Positions 51,028 to 59,600 of a stretch of DNA of 64,000 nt are shown in pieces. The first letter of the stretch is position 1. Every line of letters begins with the position of its first letter. Location of the stretch: assembly GCA_964431805.1 (NCBI GenBank), contig CAYSKV010000001.1:68979-132978 (forward strand), read 5' to 3'. The notes below the pieces were generated by a model. That model was given only the letters and a program-made list of their open reading frames with translations. It ran no database searches and was not told the origin of the DNA. Both the position numbers and the translations under genes were made by a program. The stretch comes from JACPHD01 sp964431805. GTDB taxonomy: Bacteria; Patescibacteriota; Patescibacteriia; Patescibacteriales; GWC2-42-12.

Positions 51028-52269
51028 TTATTTTTTAATTATTTCGTTAAATTTTTCTATAAATATTTTAGTCGCCGGCCGGCGGACAGGATGCACTGAT
51101 TCAACTAATTTTTCCGCATTAACCCAACGCCAAGCGCTATGTTCGTAAGAATTAATTTTAATATCATTGTCAGAACCTAAAAATTCAGCAATAAATAAAC
51201 CCTGTTTTTGCCCTTTATAACCCAAGGCCTTTTTAGATAAAACACCAAATTTTGATAATTTATCGCCAAATTCATAAATATGCAATTTGGAGAAAATTGC
51301 AATCGGTTTAAATTTATTATTATTCAATTCTTCACTTAATTCGCGCTGCCCGGCTTTCATTAAATCCTCTCCATCCGTACCGCCTTGAGGCAATTGCCAG
51401 TGGCCAGGTTGATGAGACCTTTCAACAATTAGTATTTTATATTCGCCGGTTGCCTGATCTTTTTTATAAAGCAAGCAAACTACGTTAGGGCGATAACAGA
51501 ATGGCAAAATAAATCGCCAAACTAAAAATTTATAAGGAAAAACGATAACCGCATGATAAATTCTTTTCCAACGGTTTAATCGATCAGCTTTATTCTTGCC
51601 TTTATGAAAAATTAAACGCCACAACCATTCTAGGCCGATCACTCTAAATATTTTTGGCGCTCGATTAATTCGACCGGTTAAAAAATCAAAGGATCCGCCA
51701 ATACCCATACCGATTTTTACTGACGGCATTTTAGCTAAATTATGAAAAATAAATTTTTCTTGATAAGGCGCGCCTAAGGTGCAAAAAATTATTTCTGGCT
51801 GAAATTCTTTAATCTTTAATAATTTTTCTTCTAATAAAGATACTTGCCTTTCAATATCAATTGTTAAAATTTGCAAATTAGGATATTTATCATTTAAGGC
51901 TTTATTTATATCTTTAGCGCTTGATAATCCGCTTTGCCAATTTAAAATAGCTATTCGCCTATTTCCGGATTCAGCTATTTTTAGAACATCTTTTATAAAA
52001 TCAGCGCCGGTGATTCTCGAAAAATTTACGCCCATTAGCCAAGCCGATATTTTTAAACCCACGCCGTCAGGTAAAGACAAATCAGCTTTATTTAATAAAC
52101 AAAAAAATTCTTCGTCTGGCTTAATAGCTGCTAAAATAATTTCCGGGTTAGGCGTAACTACAAAATGCTGTTTGCCATCAACTAAAAAATCCTGGATTTT
52201 ATCCAGAGTTTGTTTTTTAGTAAAAGTATCAACATTAATTCCTAATATATTTATTTTTTTGTTTGTCAT
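51028..52269 (-). CDS. WecG/TagA/CpsF glycosyltransferase fused to a Nudix hydrolase
   Basis: A 413-residue two-domain protein in one uninterrupted frame. Residues 1-245 are a GT26 enzyme: VVTPNPEIILAA, LPDGVGLKI, GAPYQEKFI, GGSFDFLTGRINRAP and GLEWLWRL. Residues about 258-413 are a Nudix domain: RPNVVCLLYKKD, WQLPQGGTDGEDLMKAGQREL and the box end RELSEEL near residue 300. WecG enzymes add N-acetylmannosamine-type sugars to lipid-linked intermediates; RppH/Ap4A-type Nudix enzymes clip nucleotides. The link between the halves is unknown. It may also be a composite of neighbouring genes joined in this lineage. Confidence 0.82.
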   Translation of the reverse strand: MTNKKINILGINVDTFTKKQTLDKIQDFLVDGKQHFVVTPNPEIILAAIKPDEEFFCLLNKADLSLPDGVGLKISAWLMGVNFSRITGADFIKDVLKIAESGNRRIAILNWQSGLSSAKDINKALNDKYPNLQILTIDIERQVSLLEEKLLKIKEFQPEIIFCTLGAPYQEKFIFHNLAKMPSVKIGMGIGGSFDFLTGRINRAPKIFRVIGLEWLWRLIFHKGKNKADRLNRWKRIYHAVIVFPYKFLVWRFILPFCYRPNVVCLLYKKDQATGEYKILIVERSHQPGHWQLPQGGTDGEDLMKAGQRELSEELNNNKFKPIAIFSKLHIYEFGDKLSKFGVLSKKALGYKGQKQGLFIAEFLGSDNDIKINSYEHSAWRWVNAEKLVESVHPVRRPATKIFIEKFNEIIKK

Positions 52270-52291
52270 TCTGAATTGGCGTTTATATAAA

Positions 52292-52348
52292 CCCCGTTAA
52301 ATAGTGTTTAGCGCTAATTTTGTTAAAAACAAAATTATTTAACAGGGG
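52292..52348 (-). terminator. Nested-hairpin terminator after the Thr/Pro/Glu-rich protein gene
   Basis: Inner stem ATTTTGTT (52317-52324)/AACAAAAT (52328-52335); outer stem TTAAATA (52297-52303)/TATTTAA (52336-52342) and CCCC/GGGG beyond. It lies between two minus-strand genes. Confidence 0.55.
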
Positions 52349-52367
52349 CAAACATGATAATATCTTT

Positions 52368-53228
52368 TTATTCGGTGGAAGTACTCTCGCCCGCCCCATC
52401 CCCCGCTGTAGCCTCTTGATTGGTTGTGTCTGGCAATTCAATTATATCAACACTGGTTGGTTCGGTGATGGTTGGAGTTTCTGGGGTGGCTGGAGTTTCT
52501 GGTTCGGTGATGGTTGGTTCTGGTTCGGTTTGGGTTGTAGGATTAGGGGTTTCGGTTGTCTCGGTTGAAGTTGAGGTTTCGAATATCTCTGGATGGGTAG
52601 CTACATAATCATTATAGATTTGGGTTAAATTGTCTACCCCGTTAGTTGTTGATGGATTAGTTGTGGTTTCCGGTAGGTTAAAATTATCTGGTGTGGGAAG
52701 TTCTTTTTTTACTACTGGTTCATAGCCGGGAAAAACCGTGGAAGCTAAGTCTAGAGTTAAACCGACTAAACCGCTGTATTCAGTAACTTCAACTCTGGTG
52801 GTTTGACCTTGGGCTTGAGCTAATTTTTGTTCTTCGGTTAGTTCTCTGATTCTAGCTTCATGATGTTTGACTAGAAATTTAGCCATATATTCGCCAATGT
52901 CTTGTTTGATCCTTTTACTGACTTTCTGGGTGTTTTGGTTTAATTGATATTGCCAGGCATTATCAATGATTACAATATCTAGATAGCTATAGGTGACATA
53001 ATAGTATTTTTCGTCTTGTTCAATAGTTTCAATTTTAAAATCCATGTTGAAGGTAGCTAAATCAACTGAGAGTAGCAGTGTATTATCTATACCCTCTATA
53101 CTAGTTTGTTTCTGGCCGATATTTTCCGGACCGGCGGCTAATGCTCCCCCGCCCACGACAAGAATAACCGCCAAAATAATTACAGCCGCATTATTATATT
53201 TTACAAAATTAATTATTTTTTGAAACAT
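52368..53228 (-). CDS. Membrane-anchored protein with Thr/Pro/Glu-rich tail, unknown function
   Basis: A 286-residue protein. One helix near residues 14-32 (AAVIILAVILVVGGGALAAG) is an anchor or signal peptide. Residues 40-170 form a compact domain of mixed strands and helices, without known motifs. From about 190 the sequence is low-complexity, rich in Thr, Pro and Glu (TSTSTETTETPNPTTQ), the type of linker that spans the cell wall. It is followed upstream by a four-helix-bundle gene and the giant fibre, and may help display or anchor that fibre. This is inference from position. Confidence 0.6.
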   Translation of the reverse strand: MFQKIINFVKYNNAAVIILAVILVVGGGALAAGPENIGQKQTSIEGIDNTLLLSVDLATFNMDFKIETIEQDEKYYYVTYSYLDIVIIDNAWQYQLNQNTQKVSKRIKQDIGEYMAKFLVKHHEARIRELTEEQKLAQAQGQTTRVEVTEYSGLVGLTLDLASTVFPGYEPVVKKELPTPDNFNLPETTTNPSTTNGVDNLTQIYNDYVATHPEIFETSTSTETTETPNPTTQTEPEPTITEPETPATPETPTITEPTSVDIIELPDTTNQEATAGDGAGESTSTE

Positions 53229-53257
53229 AGGTTTAGTTCAAAGTTAAAAGTATAAAG

Positions 53258-53602
53258 TTATAAAGTTTTTATTAACCCAGAAATCAATCTTGAAATTTCT
53301 ACCGTTAAATTATAATCTATTTTAAAATTGTCTTCCGAAATATATTTTAATTTAACTGCTAAATATAATATTGATCTTACTTCCCCGCACGAACCTTTAG
53401 CGATATAAAGAAAATTTACAAATTCTTTATTAGTTCTTCTTTCAAACCCTTCAGCAATATTATTCATTATAGAAACAGTAGCTCTTTGAATTTGATCTCT
53501 AAAACCAAAATCTCTGCAATCTTTAAATTCTTTATAAATATTTATTGTTAATTCTCCTGCCTTCTTCCAAGCTATTATATCTTCAAATTTTTCTATTTTC
53601 AT
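53258..53602 (-). CDS. Four-helix-bundle protein (23S rRNA intervening-sequence type)
   Basis: A 114-residue helical protein: IIAWKKAGELTINIYKEF, GFRDQIQRATVSIMNNIAEGFER and FLYIAKGSCGEVRSILYLA. This fits the S23/four-helix-bundle family. Members are encoded in rRNA intervening sequences or alone; the Avd accessory proteins of diversity-generating retroelements share the fold. Here it stands between the fibre gene and the Thr/Pro/Glu-rich protein gene, with no rRNA nearby and no reverse transcriptase in the window. Confidence 0.8.
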   Translation of the reverse strand: MKIEKFEDIIAWKKAGELTINIYKEFKDCRDFGFRDQIQRATVSIMNNIAEGFERRTNKEFVNFLYIAKGSCGEVRSILYLAVKLKYISEDNFKIDYNLTVEISRLISGLIKTL

Positions 53603-53644
53603 ATAACTTTCAACTTTATGAACTTTTTAACTTTCAACTATTTA

Positions 53645-56600
53645 TTATTTCGCGCACCTAAAACCAATATTAGTTGATTGTTCGCTTGGCGAATGAGATA
53701 AATCAAGACCGTAAATTCCGGTCGAGCCGCGAACAAAAGCTTTTAAACCCGATGTTGAGCCAACATAAATTTTTCCTATATTATTATCTACGTCAGTTAA
53801 ATAATAATCCGGCGCTATATCTAAACCTTTATAATCGGATACATCGCTATATTCAAACCAATTATCTGCTAGCGGCGTTACCGGCAACCCAGCCACGGTT
53901 ACATTTTTATTAGTCCACTCACCTACCTCACCCACTAAATTGTTAATTAAGTTATCATTGTTTAATTTGTAAGATATGGAAGTGGTGGCGAGTTGCATGC
54001 CAGCAATATTGGTATCGCTATCATTGTCAGGATTTTGCAAAATATTTTCAGCGATAGTTAACCATTCATTTTCACCAATTAAGTGATAACCCGTGCCTAG
54101 AGTTTGGCAAGCGATTTGAGCTTCGCCCTGAGAGATATTAGTTTTGATTTGGTCTAATTCATCTTTCATTAAATCTGCTTGGACGCAGAAACCAGGCAAG
54201 GTGCCATATTTAGCTGAGCCAGGCACCCAGACAAAACCGTCTTCGCAATAACCCTCGAAAGCTCCGGCCACAACTTTGCCTTCAACGCCTAAATCAGCCA
54301 TGGTTTCATCAACCGCTGAGTCTAGGGCGTTAGAGCAATAACCGCCGGCGCAGAGCATAATACGACCGTCAACTAACATTGAGCCTGCGACTTTAACTTC
54401 ACCGCTTTGAGCTATATTCATAATAGAGACGCCGTTAGCTTGAAAATCTGCGATATCGCCTGAACCTGATTGATTAACTATGAATGCGGTTTTAGTTGAG
54501 GAAGCGGTTATTTCGGTTAGTTCAACAATCTTAACTTCTGGCTCTTGGCCTGGTTCTGAGACTGAATCTTTACCGATTATGATGCTGCCGTTTTCATCAA
54601 ACGACATTATATTCTCACCATTCTGGTTTTGTAAAAATAGAGCTTGTGGAGTAATACCGCTGGCGGCTTCGGTAAAGCGGAAATTGTTGGCAAAAATTAA
54701 ATCACCGACGTAGGAGTTAGTGGCGTGCAGAGTGCCTAAAACATCTAAATTACTGGCGATGGTTGAAGTACCGGTTCCGCCGACTTCGAGGAGGCCTGAG
54801 ATATAGGCTGAATTATATTTATCGCCAGCGAGTAGATAGACCGGGGTGCTTGAACCAACCGTCAGAAGAGCTTGAGGAGAAGTTGTGCCGATGCCGACGT
54901 TGCCGCCTGCTTGAAAGGTGGTAACAACATCAGTAATATCAACATTATTATTATCATCCGCATTATCATTAAGAATATACATATCGCCTCGACCCCGAGT
55001 ATTATCAGTTCGTTTAAATGCAATTCCAGCCTTTGAATAATTAGCGCCTCCTCCCGTACCAAGATAACCCAACATTAAACCAGTCCATTGATTTTGCGTA
55101 ATGTCTCCACCAATATGAGCCGCAAAAGAGTTGCCTGAAGTTGCCACAGTCAATTTATTTAATGGGGTCGTAATTCCGATGCCGACGTTAGTATTTTTTA
55201 CTGTCAAAGTATCAGTAAAAGTGTTAGTCCCGGTTGGCGTAGCCAATGTTATTCTGGCTGATTGATAATTATTACTATCAAAAGTAGAATAGATGCGACC
55301 GCTATTATAAATTGTTCCTGGCCCGTTTGAAAGTTCACCCATAAAAACTATATCTTCTTGGGTAGATGCAGATCCTGATTTTTGCAAAGTTAAAAGGTTT
55401 TGCGCATTTGCCGTTCCAATGCCTACATTACCATTTGCCAACACAGTCATTAAAGTTGAAGTTGATGTACCAGCCGTTGTTGAAGCTATAGTGAATAGAG
55501 GCGTGTTAACTGCTGTTGATACAGAATTAGAAATAGATAACATAGAATAAGGCGAAGTCGTACCAACGCCCAATCTACCAGCTATAGCTGTATTAGGAAT
55601 TGCCGAGTCATCAATAGTCAAAGCTGTACCCATTGTAGTTCTTAAATTTATTCCGGTCCAACCAAATAAATTTAAACCCGTCCCATTAGGACTGCTATTA
55701 TTTATTTCTGCAAATGTCCCCATATCTATTTTATTGGCTGTAATAGTGCTTATAGATAATCCGCCTGTCATATGAACAGTGCCATCCCAAGTCATATACA
55801 TAGATGCATTATTGCCAAATGAATTGTCAAATCTAAAAATATCTTGACCGGCATTACCTGTTGGCGTGGTAACATAAAATTTAGCCGTAGGATTGGCAGC
55901 TCCAATTCCCACATTCCCATTATTCGTTACCATTAAATATGTTGATGTCGCCACGCCGGCGGTTGAAGAAGCAATTATAAATAATGGAGTAGACCCGCCC
56001 AAAGTATTTTCTATTGATAATTTTGCGTAAGGAGAAGAGGTGCCAATACCGACGTTGCCGTTAGTTAAAATAGAAATTCTTTCATTACCAGCGCCAGAAG
56101 CAGAGTCAAAGATGGATAATCTTCCGTCATCAGAATTTTTGATAGACCAGGTTGAAGTGCCGATGTTTAGCGTACCGAACCAACCTTCGTTCCAACGATA
56201 AGTAGAAGTGCCGATGTTATAGGTTAAATTAGCGCTTGGTAGAATATCTCCAGAAACTAATAATCCAGAACTAGTAATTGTTCCGGTAGCGGTTAGATTA
56301 CCGGCAATATAGGCATCGCCGATTACAGATAGTTTAGTAAATGGTGAAGTTGTGCCGATGCCGACGTTGCCGCCTGCTTGAAAGGTGGTAACAACATCAG
56401 TAATATCAACATTATTATTATCATCCGCATTATCATTAAGAATATACATATCGCCTCGACCCCGAGTATTATCAGTTCGTTTAAATGCAATTCCAGCCTT
56501 TGAATAATTAGCGCCTCCTCCCGTACCAAGATAACCCAACATTAAACCAGTCCATTGATTTTGCGTAATGTCTCCACCAATATGAGCCGCAAAAGAGTTG

Positions 56601-59600
56601 CCTGAAGTTGCCACAGTCAATTTATTTAATGGGGTCGTAATTCCGATGCCGACGTTAGTATTTTTTACTGTCAAAGTATCAGTAAAAGTGTTAGTCCCGG
56701 TTGGCGTAGCCAATGTTATTCTGGCTGATTGATAATTATTACTATCAAAAGTAGAATAGATGCGACCGCTATTATAAATTGTTCCTGGCCCGTTTGAAAG
56801 TTCACCCATAAAAACTATATCTTCTTGGGTAGATGCAGATCCTGATTTTTGCAAAGTTAAAAGGTTTTGCGCATTTGCCGTTCCAATGCCTACATTACCA
56901 TTTGCCAACACAGTCATTAAAGTTGAAGTTGATGTACCAGCCGTTGTTGAAGCTATAGTGAATAGAGGCGTGTTAACTGCTGTTGATACAGAATTAGAAA
57001 TAGATAACATAGAATAAGGCGAAGTCGTACCAACGCCCAATCTACCAGCTATAGCTGTATTAGGAATTGCCGAGTCATCAATAGTCAAAGCTGTACCCAT
57101 TGTAGTTCTTAAATTTATTCCGGTCCAACCAAATAAATTTAAACCCGTCCCATTAGGACTGCTATTATTTATTTCTGCAAATGTCCCCATATCTATTTTA
57201 TTGGCTGTAATAGTGCTTATAGATAATCCGCCTGTCATATGAACAGTGCCATCCCAAGTCATATACATAGATGCATTATTGCCAAATGAATTGTCAAATC
57301 TAAAAATATCTTGACCGGCATTACCTGTTGGCGTGGTAACATAAAATTTAGCCGTAGGATTGGCAGCTCCAATTCCCACATTCCCATTATTCGTTACCAT
57401 TAAATATGTTGATGTCGCCACGCCGGCGGTTGAAGAAGCAATTATAAATAATGGAGTAGACCCGCCCAAAGTATTTTCTATTGATAATTTTGCGTAAGGA
57501 GAAGAGGTGCCAATACCGACGTTGCCGTTAGTTAAAATAGAAATTCTTTCATTACCAGCGCCAGAAGCAGAGTCAAAGATGGATAATCTTCCGTCATCAG
57601 AATTTTTGATAGACCAGGTTGAAGTGCCGATGTTTAGCGTACCGAACCAACCTTCGTTCCAACGATAAGTAGAAGTGCCGATGTTATAGGTTAAATTAGC
57701 GCTTGGTAGAATATCTCCAGAAACTAATAATCCAGAACTAGTAATTGTTCCGGTAGCGGTTAGATTACCGGCAATATAGGCATCGCCGATTACAGATAGT
57801 TTAGTAAATGGTGAAGTTGTGCCGATGCCGACGTTGCCAGCCGCATTAATATACATCAAAGAAGTACCAGTTGAAGAAGCAATATTGAGAATGTCCGAAC
57901 CAGCCGTAGCTTGAACAGATAATTTAGTTAAAGGAGAGGAAGTGCCTATGCCGATATTTCCAGTACTTAGAGTTGTGTTAGAGCCATCCAGACCGGTTCC
58001 GAAAAGAAGATTGCCAATATTTAATGTATTAGCTGAATCTACTGCTGGAGTATCAATATTATAACCAATCACTATATTATTAGATCCGGTGGTTAAAGAT
58101 TCTCCTGCTTGAAAGCCCAGCAAAACATTATTTGCTCCAGTCGTTACATTATAACCAGAACGATAGCCGAGAGCTGTATTATAATCTGCTCCTGTCCCAA
58201 TGTTATATAAAGAATAAGTCCCGACAGCAGTTAACGCGCTTGCGTTATATGATGATGCGCCTTGGCCAGCAAAAGCCCCAATCAAAGTTAAACTTCCGCC
58301 GGTTGTGTTATAGTATCCCGAATAATATCCTAACGCAGAATTACCAGGACCTCTAGAAGTATTATGAAGAGCGCTATGACCAACAGCCGAGTTATAACTA
58401 CTATTACTATTGGTAAGCGCTTGATACCCAAGGGCAGAATTATTATTACCGCTAGTGTTGGTGTACAAAGTTTGGTTTCCTACTGCGATATTTCCGTTGC
58501 CACTAGTATTTTGCATAAGAACTTCATAACCAAAAGCAGCGTTAGAGAAAGAAAGATTATCTTCGAGTGCTCTAGTACCTACGGCGGTATTGCCTGTATT
58601 TTCTTTATTTGCATACAAAGCTCTATACCCAATAGCTAAATTTCCATTTCCTATAGTATTAGACCTAAGAGCTTCTGACCCTATTGCTAAATTGTCATAA
58701 CCAGTAGTATTAGAATAAAGAGATTGATAGCCAACGGCAGTATTGTAATCTGCTACATTAGTACTGGCAGTGGAACTAGCATAACCGGCTTGGTAACCAA
58801 TGAAAGTATTATATTGAGCGCCAACAACTTGATACAATCCAGCTTGATAACCTAAAGAAGTATTATAATCAGTATTATCAAAATTAATTAAATTAGCGAC
58901 TTGAATTAAGTTGTTAGGATTCGTCGTACCGATGCCGATGAAGCCATTAGCCAGCACTGTCATCAAAGTTGAAGTTGATGTCCCGGCAGTTGTTGAAGCA
59001 ATAGTAAACAAAGGCGTATTAACAGCAGTCGAAGCAGAATTAGAAATTGAAAATAAAGAATATGGAGTAGTCGTCCCAATCCCGACATTCCCATTAGAAT
59101 CAATTCTCATTCTTTCTGAACCAGCAGTAGAAAATTTAAGTTGGTCGTTATCGGCTCCGGCAGAATCTTCAGCAGTTATTTTAGTATCTTGATCTACATC
59201 AATTACTCCTCCGAGTGATCCCCAGGAGATATTACCATAACCTTCAAATTGAGAAGTTTCAGAATTATATCTGATAGTGCCGGTAGTTGGGGTCGGACGC
59301 TGAGCAGTTGTGCCAACTGGTATAACTAAACCATCAGTACCAGCGATATGAAAAATAGTTCTAGGAGTAGTTGTGCCTATACCGATGTTACCAGTTGAAT
59401 TAATATACATTAAACTAGCGCCGGTTGAGGAAGCGATATTTAGAATATCTGAACCGGTTGTGCCTTGAATAGAGAGTTTAGATAATGGGGAGGAAGTGCC
59501 AATGCCGATGTTGCCATTTTTTAAAACCGTTAGAGCATTGGCACGGCTACCAGCGCTTGACCCAATTCCAATTTCAAATAAAGAATCAGTAGATACCCAA

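Noticed and set aside
52320..52608. Plus-strand Gly/Trp- and Val/Ser-rich frames
   Set aside because: They are antisense of the Thr/Pro/Glu-rich tail, an expected result of its low-complexity codons.
53645..53800. Variable region of a diversity-generating retroelement
   Set aside because: No template repeat, no reverse transcriptase and no AAY-rich codons are seen here; kept only as a hypothesis.
54862..56529. Two near-identical short minus-strand frames at 54862 and 56323
   Set aside because: They are out-of-frame shadows of the duplicated unit in the fibre gene.
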